A stretch of 64,000 nt of DNA, taken from Gloeocapsopsis crepidinum LEGE 06123. GTDB taxonomy: Bacteria; Cyanobacteriota; Cyanobacteriia; Cyanobacteriales; Chroococcidiopsidaceae. Below the pieces are notes generated by a model that made no database searches, was not told where the DNA came from, and saw only the letters and a list, made by a program, of their open reading frames with translations. The translations under genes were made by a program, and so were the position numbers. Below, piece after piece: positions 45,133 to 54,528 of the stretch. Position 1 is the first letter of the stretch. Every line of letters starts with the position of its first letter. The stretch covers positions 1-64,000 of the forward strand of contig NZ_JADEWN010000008.1 of NCBI RefSeq assembly GCF_015207655.1, written 5' to 3'.

Positions 45133-47154
45133 ATGCCAAAACAAATTATTATAGCAGAGCAACATCATATCGCTGCAGTATTTTCAGAAGACCAAATTCA
45201 AGAACTTGTCGTTGCTACAGGTCGGCATCAAATTGGCGATATCTACTTAGGCGTTGTAGAAAATGTTTTGCCTGGCATTGATGCAGCATTTGTCAATATA
45301 GGTGACACAGAGCGTAATGGTTTTATTCATGTAACTGACCTCGGTCCCCTAAAACTGAAGCGTACTGCAGGAGCCATTACTGAACTTTTAGCACCACAGC
45401 AAAAAGTCTTGGTGCAAGTGATGAAGGAGCCAACGGGAAATAAAGGACCCAGGTTAACAGGAAATATCACTTTACCAGGTCGCTATGTAGTACTAATGCC
45501 GTTCGGGCGAGGCGTCAACTTGTCACGACGCATCAAAAACGAGAATGAGCGGAATCGCTTACGCGCTTTAGCAATCCTGATTAAACCAGCGGGTATGGGC
45601 TTACTCGTTCGTACTGAAGCGGAAGGAAAGCCCGAAGAAGCGATCATGGAAGACCTAGAGTTGCTTCAAAGACAGTGGGAGGCAATTCTGCAAGAAGCAC
45701 AATCGACACGCGCACCTTCTCTGCTGAACCGAGACGATGATTTCATCCAACGCGTACTGCGGGATATGTATGGCGCAGATGTGAACCGAATTGTTGTCGA
45801 TTCTAATACAGGGCTAAAGCGTGTCAAACAATACTTGATCAACTGGAGTGGAGGTCAAGCGCCCCAAGGCTTGTTAATTGACCATCATCGCGATCGCATA
45901 GCGATTTTAGAGTACTTCCGTATTAATGCGGCAATTCGTGAAGCCCTCAAACCAAGAGTCGATCTTCCTTCTGGTGGTTACGTTATTATTGAGCCGACCG
46001 AAGCATTAACCGTGGTGGATGTCAACTCTGGCTCGTTCACGCGATCGGCAACTGCCCGCGAAACTGTGTTGTGGACAAACTGCGAAGCCGCAACTGAAAT
46101 TGCTCGGCAACTGCGCTTACGAAATCTGGCTGGCGTGATCATTGTTGATTTCATTGATATGGAATCTCGTAAAGATCAACTACAAGTGCTGGAACACTTT
46201 AACAAAGCTCTCAAAGCCGATAAAGCACGACCGCAAATTGCCCAATTGTCTGAGTTGGGGTTAGTTGAATTAACCCGTAAGCGCCAAGGACAAAACATTT
46301 ATGAACTATTTGGTCGTCCATGTGCTACCTGTGGTGGATTAGGACATTTAGTTCATTTGCCAGGGGAACCAGACCGCGATGCAGTCGCAGCACCCAGAAA
46401 TGGAGCAGAACGAGCCGTGGGTGAAACACTGCGACTAGCAGAATCGCGAGACTATACTGAACCCACCGCAGATTATAATTTAGAACCTGGTGACAATGAG
46501 TTTGCTAATCTCAATATTCTGAATCATCCTAGCTATCAAGAACTCGGAGAGAGTAACAAAAATCGCCGGACTCGTCGCCGCTTGATTGGCAGAGGCGAAG
46601 GTTCTGTCAAGGATGAACCTCGGATGCCATCTACACCAATGAATTTGGTAAACGAACGCGATCAAGACCTTGAACAAGAGTCTGAATCATCAACATCCGA
46701 GATATCACTACCAGTCACTGGTAAAAATAATTGGATTGAGCGCACTGAGCGCAGTAGACCAGCTAAACCAGAACCGGTGAAGCCTACTGTTGCTGAACCT
46801 CCAGAAATAGTTTCTGTGGAGATGACACCAGAAGAACAAGAAATCTATGCCATGATGGGTGTTTCGCCATTGGTACATGCGAATCGAACAGTCAAAAATT
46901 CACGCTCTTTGATCATCAATGTCGTGTTACCTGGGCAAGCTGCATCTGAATCTGCTGAGGACGATTTTGTGACACCATCACAACCAGTTACAATCAGCGC
47001 CCAAGCGCCTGTAGAATTCTCAGATCATCCTGAGGAATCCTCTGTTGCGACTGTAACCGATGAAAGTGAGAGTGAAAGTGATAATGGTGGAACTGTTGTT
47101 ACGCGCAGACGTCGCCGTCGCTCTTCAGCAGTAGAAAATCGAGGTGAAGAATAG
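45133..47154 (+). CDS. rne: Ribonuclease E/G
   Basis: The 673-residue endoribonuclease starts mRNA decay and processes RNA. The N-terminal S1 domain (about 35-120; GDIYLGVVENVLPGIDAAFV), the DNase I-like catalytic part with VVDVNSGS (about 296-303) and the zinc-link CATCGG (about 398) are intact. The acidic C-terminal tail is disordered and ends with RRRRRRSSA, the nonapeptide that binds polynucleotide phosphorylase in cyanobacterial RNase E. Length fits the cyanobacterial group. rnhB follows 47 bases later. Confidence 0.96.
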   Translation: MPKQIIIAEQHHIAAVFSEDQIQELVVATGRHQIGDIYLGVVENVLPGIDAAFVNIGDTERNGFIHVTDLGPLKLKRTAGAITELLAPQQKVLVQVMKEPTGNKGPRLTGNITLPGRYVVLMPFGRGVNLSRRIKNENERNRLRALAILIKPAGMGLLVRTEAEGKPEEAIMEDLELLQRQWEAILQEAQSTRAPSLLNRDDDFIQRVLRDMYGADVNRIVVDSNTGLKRVKQYLINWSGGQAPQGLLIDHHRDRIAILEYFRINAAIREALKPRVDLPSGGYVIIEPTEALTVVDVNSGSFTRSATARETVLWTNCEAATEIARQLRLRNLAGVIIVDFIDMESRKDQLQVLEHFNKALKADKARPQIAQLSELGLVELTRKRQGQNIYELFGRPCATCGGLGHLVHLPGEPDRDAVAAPRNGAERAVGETLRLAESRDYTEPTADYNLEPGDNEFANLNILNHPSYQELGESNKNRRTRRRLIGRGEGSVKDEPRMPSTPMNLVNERDQDLEQESESSTSEISLPVTGKNNWIERTERSRPAKPEPVKPTVAEPPEIVSVEMTPEEQEIYAMMGVSPLVHANRTVKNSRSLIINVVLPGQAASESAEDDFVTPSQPVTISAQAPVEFSDHPEESSVATVTDESESESDNGGTVVTRRRRRRSSAVENRGEE

Positions 47155-47201
47155 GAATGTAAAATGCTACGTTCCTATCAAAGTACAGAGCAAGGTTGAG
47201 T

Positions 47202-47852
47202 ATGAAAAAGGAGTATATTAACTTAGACCTTGACTCAGCACTTAGCAACCAACATTCAGTTTTGCTAGCTGGAGTAGACGAAGCTGGACGCGGAGCCTTA
47301 TTTGGTCCTGTGGTAGCGGCGGCAGTCATTTTACCTCCGGCTGCTTTACCTGAATTGGTAACGTGTCAAGTACGTGATAGTAAACAACTATCAAGTTATC
47401 GTCGGCAGCAGTTGGCAGAAAAAATTTGTCTGTTGGCTGTGGATTGGAGAGTAGGTTTTGCTTCTACAGCAGAGATTGACAGCATCAATATTTTACAAGC
47501 ATCGCTGTTGGCAATGAAGCGCGCTGTGACTAAACTCAAGGTAACGCCAGAGTTATGTTTAGTGGATGGCAATCAGCCCATCAAAAATTTAGCACTACCT
47601 CAACAAACACTTGTCAAGGGAGACGAGCGATCGCTTGTCATTGCTGCTGCTAGCATTGTCGCGAAAGTATGGCGTGACGATCTTATCCTACGCCTTGCTG
47701 CTAAGTATCCGATGTACGACTTGGTATCAAACAAAGGTTATGGTACTGCACGTCATCTACAAGCACTACAGCACTATGGTCCCTCACGACTACATCGGTT
47801 GTCGTTTCGCCCCTGTCAAGTTAGGGTAATGGAAATTGGGGTTGGGGAATAA
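47202..47852 (+). CDS. rnhB: Ribonuclease HII
   Basis: The 216-residue enzyme cuts the RNA strand of RNA-DNA hybrids and removes misinserted ribonucleotides. The active-site block LLAGVDEAGRGALFGPVVAA (about 24-43) has the conserved Asp-Glu pair; ELCLVDGNQPIKNL and AASIVAKVWRDDLI supply further acidic residues. ATG 47202 is preferred over the TTG six bases earlier. It follows rne, as in many cyanobacteria. Its end overlaps the convergent DUF1997 gene by 32 bases. Confidence 0.95.
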   Translation: MKKEYINLDLDSALSNQHSVLLAGVDEAGRGALFGPVVAAAVILPPAALPELVTCQVRDSKQLSSYRRQQLAEKICLLAVDWRVGFASTAEIDSINILQASLLAMKRAVTKLKVTPELCLVDGNQPIKNLALPQQTLVKGDERSLVIAAASIVAKVWRDDLILRLAAKYPMYDLVSNKGYGTARHLQALQHYGPSRLHRLSFRPCQVRVMEIGVGE

Positions 47853-48399
47853 TTAAACCAGCTTCAGTATCCTCAGTGTCACTTGCCCAAGCATAGTAAT
47901 CTGCTAGCAGTTGATGCTGCAGTCTTTGTTTGATCGTCAATAAAACACTCTTGAGTAAACCATTACCCGCAGCTTCTAAGATTGGCTTAGGTGTTAGCCA
48001 TAATGGAGGCGGTAACTCTACTTGTACTTCTAAATCTGCTTTTCCTTGTAAACCCGTGTGACTTCCGACCTGGGATGGAGACAAGTAGCCTTTGAGTTTG
48101 AGCGCAAAACGTTGATTGATATAATCAACTCCCCGAATCTCACAGCCTCGGGATTGCAGATAAATTGTACCATTATGTGCCCACACTTTAATATCTACTG
48201 TTGGTTGAATACTCAGTGTCATAAAGGTCAGCGGACGCATGGTCAGACGGAAGCACTCGTTACTCAAATGCTCAACTCGACTCGGATCGACCAAAGCATT
48301 AACAAGACGTTGTGGCTGTCGCAAATAATGTTGAATAGGAATCGGTTGCTCTGGAACAACGATTTCGACTGCTTGGGAAGCACTAAACCGAGTAGACAT
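47821..48399 (-). CDS. DUF1997 family protein
   Basis: The 192-residue soluble protein belongs to DUF1997, found in cyanobacteria and plants. Typical parts are PIPIQHYLRQPQRLVNALVD, RLTMRPLTFMTLSIQPTVDI and ADLEVQVELPPPLWLTPKPI then LEAAGNGLLKSVLLTIKQRL. The fold is predicted to be beta-rich with a final long helix and may resemble SRPBCC-like lipid-binding folds; this is uncertain. The gene is convergent with rnhB and overlaps its last 32 bases. Confidence 0.8.
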   Translation of the reverse strand: MSTRFSASQAVEIVVPEQPIPIQHYLRQPQRLVNALVDPSRVEHLSNECFRLTMRPLTFMTLSIQPTVDIKVWAHNGTIYLQSRGCEIRGVDYINQRFALKLKGYLSPSQVGSHTGLQGKADLEVQVELPPPLWLTPKPILEAAGNGLLKSVLLTIKQRLQHQLLADYYAWASDTEDTEAGLIIPQPQFPLP

Positions 48400-48614
48400 G
48401 GGCGGTTGAAAGTAGCTTTTACATAATTTTACATTCTTTTAAGCGAGATGTTTATACTCCTCAAGAAACAACTCATTTTGTGAATAAATTTGTAGACTAG
48501 CTTGAGATTATATTTAGGGGTTAGAGTAATGTATCCCTCACTCCTCGCCCCTCACCCCTTTCTAGTAAAGATTTTCCCGCGTAAGATCAAAAGTAACATG
48601 TTGGGGCTTCAGGT

Positions 48615-51600
48615 ATGCAACGCATTGTTTTGATTGCGGGGTTTGAATCTTTCAATGCTGACTTGTACCGCAAAGCAGCACTATTAGCAGAAGAACGTTG
48701 TCCAGAGTTGGAAATAGAGGTATTTAGCGATCGCGATATCAATACTAAACCTAAGACAGTCGCCGCCGCGCTAGCAGATGCTCAAGTATTTTTTGGCAGT
48801 CTGCTATTTGATTACGACCAAGTTTTGTGGTTGCGCGATCGCGTTCAACATATTCCGATTCGCCTCGTTTTTGAGTCAGCACTAGAGTTGATGAGTTTGA
48901 CTCGTCTTGGTGCGTTTGCGATCGGTGACAAGCCTAAAGGAATGCCTAAACCAGTCAAGTTCATCTTGGATAAATTCAGTCAAGGACGCGAAGAAGATCG
49001 CCTGGCTGGATATATTAGCTTTTTAAAAATTGGACCAAAACTGCTCAAATTCGTTCCAGGGCAAAAAGTCCAAGATCTACGCAACTGGCTCATTATATAC
49101 GGTTACTGGAATGCAGGCGGCATAGAAAACGTAGCTGCTTTAGTTTGGACACTCGCAGAAAAATATTTAAATCTCAAAGTCGGTGAAATTCCCCCACCTG
49201 TCGAAACTCCTAACATAGGATTGCTACATCCTGAATATCAAGGCTACTTTGAATCTCCCCGCGAGTATCTGAAATGGTATCAAAGTAGAGGTCAAGGATC
49301 AAAGGTCGGAGGTCAGAGTATTGTAGGAATTCTATTGTATCGCAAGCATGTTGTTACGCAACAGCCTTATATTCCTCAGTTAATTCGTCGCTTTGAAGAT
49401 GCAGGATTAATTCCGTTGCCAATTTTCATCAATGGTGTTGAAGGTCATGTAGCAGTACGCGATTGGATGACGACTGCGTATGAAACTGCGCAGCGACAGT
49501 CGGGTAATATTGAAACTCTTTCGTTATCACCTGAAGCCGTAGAAGTTGATGCGATCGTCTCCACAATTGGCTTTCCCTTAGTAGGTGGTCCCGCAGGTTC
49601 AATGGAAGCAGGGCGACAGGTAGAAGTCGCAAAACGGATTTTGAGTGCGAAAAATGTACCTTATATTGTTGCTGCACCATTACTAATTCAAGATATTCAT
49701 TCCTGGACGCGCCAAGGTGTGGGAGGGTTGCAAAGTGTCGTATTATATGCGTTGCCAGAACTTGATGGTGCAATTGATCCAGTTCCCTTGGGTGGATTGG
49801 TGGGTGAGAAGATTTATTTAGTTCCTGAACGAGTACAGCGGTTAATTGGTAAAGTTAAAGGTTGGATTGCTTTACGCCAAAAGCCAGTCAATGAAAGAAA
49901 AATTGCGATTATTTTGTATGGTTTTCCTCCAGGTTACGGCGCGACGGGCACTGCGGCATTATTGAATGTACCGCGATCGCTCTTGAAATTTCTCCAAGTA
50001 TTAAAAGACTGTGGCTACACTGTCGGCGATTTACCTGCAGATGGCGAAGAGTTAATTTCTCAGGTGAAAGCTGCTGATGAAAATCTTTCTTTTGGTACTG
50101 TTGTAAAGGCGCGGACTCTAGAAACGTGGTTAGGTTATCTCAAAACATCTTGGATTGAGAAACACTGGACTTTAACAAACAGTGGCATTAAAACCTATAG
50201 CGACGAGTTTCATCTCGGTGGCTTACAACTTGGTAACGTTTGGATTGGCGTACAGCCACCACTTGGAATTCCTGGCGATCCGATGCGGTTAATGTTTGAG
50301 CGCGACTTGACACCGCATCCACAATATGCTGCATTTTATCAATGGTTGCAACACGAATTTCAAGCTGATGCGGTTGTCCATTTTGGCATGCATGGCACTG
50401 TTGAATGGTTGCCTGGTTCGCCGTTAGGAAACACAGGTTATTCGTGGTCAGATATTTTGTTAGGGAACTTACCACATCTATATATATATGCAGCAAATAA
50501 TCCTTCCGAATCAATTTTGGCAAAACGGCGCGGGTATGGTGTTTTAATTTCGCACAATGTCCCGCCTTACGGTCGGGCAGGGTTGTATAAAGAATTAGTA
50601 GCACTACGCGATTTGATCGCAGAATATCGCGAAGATCCTGAAAAGAATTATGCTTTGAAAGAAGCAATTTGTAAGAAAATTGTTGATACGGGAATTGATG
50701 CTGATTGTCCGTTTGAAGATGCTAAACGCTTAGGCATTGCTTTTACACCAGAAAATGTGCGGCTGTTTAGTAATGCAGCATTTAACCATTACTTGGTGCA
50801 ATTGTATGAATATCTACAAGTATTAGAAAATCGCCTATTCTCTTCAGGGTTACATATATTAGGAGAAGCACCAACTGCAGAAGAATTAGCAAGCTATCTT
50901 CAAGCTTATTTTGGTGACGATTTATCTGAGGAGACGATCGAAGCGATCGCGACAGGAGAATATAAGCAAACAAGCACCTTATCTCAAGAAGCTTTACAAA
51001 TTCGCGATCTTTTAGCCCAAAATAGCGATGAAATTACCAATCTCCTACGCGGTCTTAATGGCGAGTACATTCCGCCTGCGCCTGGTGGTGACTTATTACG
51101 CGATGGTGTTGGTGTTTTGCCAACAGGAAGAAATATTCATGCGCTAGATCCTTACCGAATGCCGTCACCTGCGGCTTACGAACGCGGAAAAGAAATCGCA
51201 CAAAAGATTATTGCCCAACACTTGCAAGAACACAAAACATATCCTGAAACTGTCGCCGTGATGTTGTGGGGATTAGATGCAATTAAAACTCGTGGTGAAT
51301 CTTTAGGTATTCTCTTAGAACTTGTGGGCGCAGAACCTGTTAAAGAAGGAACAGGAAGAATTGTTCGCTACGAGTTGAAACCTTTAGCTGAAGTGGGACA
51401 TCCTCGAATCGACGTGTTAGGAAATCTTTCGGGGATTTTCCGCGATAGCTTTGTGAATATTATTGAGTTACTCGATGATTTATTTCAACGCGCCGCAACT
51501 GTAGAAGAACCGGAAAACCAAAACTTTATTCGCAAGCATTATTTAGCACTGCGATCGCAAGGAGTTGCAAATCCATCGGCGCGGTTATTTTCTAATCCGG

Positions 51601-52298
51601 CTGGCGATTTTGGTTCGATGGTGAATGAAAGAGTTGTTGATGGTAATTGGGAATCGGGTGATGAGTTAGGTAATACTTGGCGCGATCGCAATGTGTTTAG
51701 TTATGGCAGACAAGATAAAGGTCAAGCACGACCGGAAGTCTTGACACAATTATTGCAGACGAGCGATCGTATTGTGCAAGAAATCGACTCAGTAGAATAT
51801 GGTCTTACTGACATTCAAGAATATTACGCTAACACAGGTGGTTTGAAAAAAGCAGCAGAGAAGCAACGCGGGAAGACAGTAAATGCAAGTTTTGTCGAAA
51901 GTTTCTCGAAAGATACAACGCCCCGAAATTTAGATGATTTATTACGGATGGAGTATCGCACTAAATTACTCAATCCTAAATGGGCGGAAAGTATGGCAAG
52001 TCAAGGTTCAGGTGGTGCATTTGAGATTTCTCAACGGATGACAGCTTTAATCGGTTGGGGTGGTACTGCTGATTTTAGCGATGCTTGGGTTTATGACCAA
52101 GCTGCGGATACTTATGCCTTAGATTCAGAAATGGCGGAGAAATTACGCAAGGCAAATCCTGAAGCTTTTCGTAATATTGTGGGCAGGATGTTAGAGGCAC
52201 ACGGGCGAGGTTTTTGGCAAGCTGATATGGAGAAATTAGAGAAGTTACGGGAGTTATATGAACTCGCTGATGAGGAGTTAGAAGGAGTGACAGTTTAG
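48615..52298 (+). CDS. Magnesium/cobalt chelatase large subunit (ChlH/BchH-CobN family)
   Basis: This 1227-residue protein binds a tetrapyrrole for metal insertion driven by AAA+ subunits. It begins MQRIVLIAGFESFNADLYRK and contains CobN/BchH segments: FHLGGLQLGNVWIGVQPPLG, VVHFGMHGTVEWLPGSPLGN, LPHLYIYAANNPSESILAKR and RNIHALDPYRMPSPAAYERG. Its N-terminus differs from the main 1330-residue cyanobacterial ChlH as I know it, so this is probably the second, BchH-like paralogue; CobN is the alternative. Residues at about 224-235 are coded by a repeat-like tract. No chlD or chlI is adjacent. Confidence 0.8.
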   Translation: MQRIVLIAGFESFNADLYRKAALLAEERCPELEIEVFSDRDINTKPKTVAAALADAQVFFGSLLFDYDQVLWLRDRVQHIPIRLVFESALELMSLTRLGAFAIGDKPKGMPKPVKFILDKFSQGREEDRLAGYISFLKIGPKLLKFVPGQKVQDLRNWLIIYGYWNAGGIENVAALVWTLAEKYLNLKVGEIPPPVETPNIGLLHPEYQGYFESPREYLKWYQSRGQGSKVGGQSIVGILLYRKHVVTQQPYIPQLIRRFEDAGLIPLPIFINGVEGHVAVRDWMTTAYETAQRQSGNIETLSLSPEAVEVDAIVSTIGFPLVGGPAGSMEAGRQVEVAKRILSAKNVPYIVAAPLLIQDIHSWTRQGVGGLQSVVLYALPELDGAIDPVPLGGLVGEKIYLVPERVQRLIGKVKGWIALRQKPVNERKIAIILYGFPPGYGATGTAALLNVPRSLLKFLQVLKDCGYTVGDLPADGEELISQVKAADENLSFGTVVKARTLETWLGYLKTSWIEKHWTLTNSGIKTYSDEFHLGGLQLGNVWIGVQPPLGIPGDPMRLMFERDLTPHPQYAAFYQWLQHEFQADAVVHFGMHGTVEWLPGSPLGNTGYSWSDILLGNLPHLYIYAANNPSESILAKRRGYGVLISHNVPPYGRAGLYKELVALRDLIAEYREDPEKNYALKEAICKKIVDTGIDADCPFEDAKRLGIAFTPENVRLFSNAAFNHYLVQLYEYLQVLENRLFSSGLHILGEAPTAEELASYLQAYFGDDLSEETIEAIATGEYKQTSTLSQEALQIRDLLAQNSDEITNLLRGLNGEYIPPAPGGDLLRDGVGVLPTGRNIHALDPYRMPSPAAYERGKEIAQKIIAQHLQEHKTYPETVAVMLWGLDAIKTRGESLGILLELVGAEPVKEGTGRIVRYELKPLAEVGHPRIDVLGNLSGIFRDSFVNIIELLDDLFQRAATVEEPENQNFIRKHYLALRSQGVANPSARLFSNPAGDFGSMVNERVVDGNWESGDELGNTWRDRNVFSYGRQDKGQARPEVLTQLLQTSDRIVQEIDSVEYGLTDIQEYYANTGGLKKAAEKQRGKTVNASFVESFSKDTTPRNLDDLLRMEYRTKLLNPKWAESMASQGSGGAFEISQRMTALIGWGGTADFSDAWVYDQAADTYALDSEMAEKLRKANPEAFRNIVGRMLEAHGRGFWQADMEKLEKLRELYELADEELEGVTV

Positions 52299-52305
52299 AT
52301 AACAA

Positions 52306-52333
52306 AGTGCGTTAATCTATGTGTTAACGCACT
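52306..52333. terminator. Strong hairpin between convergent genes
   Basis: AGTGCGTTAA (52306-52315) pairs perfectly with TTAACGCACT (52324-52333) around 8 bases. No T tract follows on either strand, but position just after the chelatase stop suggests transcript-end or stability function. Confidence 0.6.
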
Positions 52334-52370
52334 GTATAGCAATTCTATAGGGTTGTAAGATATATTTGTG

Positions 52371-52412
52371 AGACGAACCACAGAGACGCAGAGAACACAG
52401 AGAAAGAGCTAG
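52371..52412. repeat. ACAGAGACGCAGAGAACACAGAG-type repeat
   Basis: The words CCACAGAGACGCAGAG and AACACAGAGAAAGAG form an imperfect tandem repeat of about 9 bases, of a kind widely dispersed in bacterial intergenic DNA. Confidence 0.6.
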
Positions 52413-52472
52413 AGAGGGATTTTCATAAATTATTTGAGCTTGGTACAAATAATATATTAAGTCACTTAATTT

Positions 52473-53588
52473 TTAGTTTCTACATTCCTCAATATCCGAA
52501 TGATCTTCTAAATAATTGAGTAAGTTTAGAAAATCTGCTTTTGGTAGGCATCTACCTCCTACAGAGTTAAAGGCTAATTCAGGTCTGCCACCATCGTATA
52601 TATGATATCCCCAGTAGAATAATTGCTTGCTATTGCGAATAACAACTTCGTCTGGATCAATAAATTCAAACTTCTTATCATCCTCAGACATTTCAGCAAA
52701 ATATCGCTGATATACATCTTTCAATACTTGACTTCTTCTTGTGTCATCTGCTTGATAATTATTAATTAGAACAAAAATGTATGTATCTTTATTGACTCTC
52801 CGAATTGCCTCTACAGTACTTTTAATTACATGACCATTTTTATTCAATCCAAGAGGATTAAGTGTCGTAGGAATAATACAATAAGTAAGTTTCTTGATGA
52901 GTTCCTCATCGTTCTCTTCAAAGACTGGTGAACAGTCACAAACAACCATCTTTACATCATTAGGTGGTCTACCATTCTCTAATTTATTAATATCATAGAC
53001 ACTAATAGTATTACCTGGTCTTCGATTAGTACCAGGTAGCATTAATCCGTTGCCGAGTAAAGTTGTTAAATTCTTTTGTGGATCGAGATCGATCACTGCA
53101 ACATCGTAACCAGAAAGTGCCATTGCGCCAGCAAGATGTGCGCTAACTGTCGTTTTACCCACTCCGCCTTTACTAGTAAACACGCCAAGATAAGTAGGTT
53201 CTTGAGATGCAGGCGACGGTGGTACTAGTTCACCACCTATAATTTTTAATCTACCATTGTGAATTTCTCCTAGTCTGACTCTGTTACTTTGGGTTTGCTC
53301 AAAATAAGCTAGTGTTTGGCGCGAGTATCCACTAGCAGAGACAAATAATCCTCCTGCAAATTTTGCAGCAATTGGTAAATCTAAGAAATCAAAAAAATTT
53401 TCTAGTTGTGTAACTCTGACTGGAACCCTATAGTTTTTAACTTGAACTGCAATAGGTATACCATTCTTAACTGCTACAATATCATAACCCCTTGTGTTGG
53501 CTGGAGGCATTTGTACTTGCCATCCGTCTTGTTGTAAGAGTAATGCAACAACTCTTTCAAAATCACTCGCATTTTCAAAAGGTCCCAT
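52473..53588 (-). CDS. Mrr-type nuclease domain fused to ParA ATPase
   Basis: The 371-residue protein joins two modules. Residues 1-115 look like a restriction-endonuclease (Mrr/PD-(D/E)XK) fold: DFERVVALLLQQDGWQV, then GYDIVAVKNGIPIAVQVKNY with D36 and the Q49-x-K51 pair. Residues 133-371 form a ParA/MinD ATPase: deviant Walker A KGGVGKTT (140-147), IDLDPQKN (A' motif) and VVCDCSPVF (Walker B). Plasmid or chromosomal parB is not adjacent. The start ATG has only a weak Shine-Dalgarno. DNA-linked defence or positioning is possible, but no function is known. Confidence 0.8.
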   Translation of the reverse strand: MGPFENASDFERVVALLLQQDGWQVQMPPANTRGYDIVAVKNGIPIAVQVKNYRVPVRVTQLENFFDFLDLPIAAKFAGGLFVSASGYSRQTLAYFEQTQSNRVRLGEIHNGRLKIIGGELVPPSPASQEPTYLGVFTSKGGVGKTTVSAHLAGAMALSGYDVAVIDLDPQKNLTTLLGNGLMLPGTNRRPGNTISVYDINKLENGRPPNDVKMVVCDCSPVFEENDEELIKKLTYCIIPTTLNPLGLNKNGHVIKSTVEAIRRVNKDTYIFVLINNYQADDTRRSQVLKDVYQRYFAEMSEDDKKFEFIDPDEVVIRNSKQLFYWGYHIYDGGRPELAFNSVGGRCLPKADFLNLLNYLEDHSDIEECRN

Positions 53589-53762
53589 AGCCGAATGAAT
53601 CCATCTCTCCTAACACGTCTATTTCTAGAGTTCCCCAGAATTTTTGCTGGATAACACATTTATAGATAATGAAGATGATTCGGCAACACCGTTATTTTCA
53701 AAGGATACGTGAAAAACTATAGACAGATAGCTTGCAGTAGAACTGAGAGAATCGATACTACT

Positions 53763-54452
53763 TTACAACACGACTTCTTTAAACAATCTGCCGTCTTCCA
53801 TATAGATCGTGCGATCGGCGACATCTAAAATGCGGTTGTCGTGTGTCACCATCAGAATCGCGCAGCCTTGTTCTTTAGCTAATTGCTGCATTAAGTCAAC
53901 AACATCTCTTCCTGATTTACTATCTAAAGCAGCAGTGGGTTCGTCGGCTAAAACTAATTTGGGTTGACTAACTAAAGCCCGCGCGATCGCAACCCGTTGT
54001 TTTTGTCCTCCTGATAAGTCAGAAGGGTAGTAATTTATGCGATTTCCTAACTTCACAGCATGAAGCATTTCTTCGGCTTTTACTTTTGCGATGCGATCTG
54101 GTTCGTTATGCAATTCCAACGCCATTTGGACGTTTTGTCTTGCTGTTAAAAACTCTAATAAGTTATGCGATTGAAAAATAAAGCCAATATGACGCCGCAC
54201 TTGGACTAACTTTTCATCACTAGCGCCATAAAGTTCCCATCCTAAAACTTTTAAGCTTCCTTCTTGAACAGAACGTAAACCACCAATTAAGGTTAGTAAC
54301 GTACTTTTACCTGAGCCGGATGGTCCCGTCATAATAATTACTTCTCCGGCTTTTATTTCTAAGTTTATGTCTGATAATACTTGGCTACGTAATGATTTTC
54401 CACCAAAATAATGATTGAGATTTTTGATATGAACAATTGTTTTTTCATTCAT
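53763..54452 (-). CDS. devA: DevA-type ABC exporter ATPase
   Basis: The 229-residue ATPase has Walker A GPSGSGKST (about 41-49), the signature LSGGQKQRVAIARAL (about 146) and Walker B LVLADEPTAALD. It belongs to the MacB/DevA group that powers DevC-type permeases without itself transporting through a pore. In Anabaena, DevBCA with TolC exports heterocyst glycolipids. It is the last gene of devB-devC-devA here, 76 bases after devC. Paralogous DevBCA systems with other substrates exist, so the glycolipid role is inferred from the nearby hglE-type gene. Confidence 0.88.
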   Translation of the reverse strand: MNEKTIVHIKNLNHYFGGKSLRSQVLSDINLEIKAGEVIIMTGPSGSGKSTLLTLIGGLRSVQEGSLKVLGWELYGASDEKLVQVRRHIGFIFQSHNLLEFLTARQNVQMALELHNEPDRIAKVKAEEMLHAVKLGNRINYYPSDLSGGQKQRVAIARALVSQPKLVLADEPTAALDSKSGRDVVDLMQQLAKEQGCAILMVTHDNRILDVADRTIYMEDGRLFKEVVL

Positions 54453-54528
54453 GTGAATTGATGTATTTTTTAAAATAAATTTAAATTAATACAAGCAATT
54501 AAATAAGATTAATTTGATTGGAGACACT

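Noticed and set aside
50188..50667. 159-codon reverse open frame
   Set aside because: Antisense to the chelatase gene in a strongly conserved region; no domain seen.
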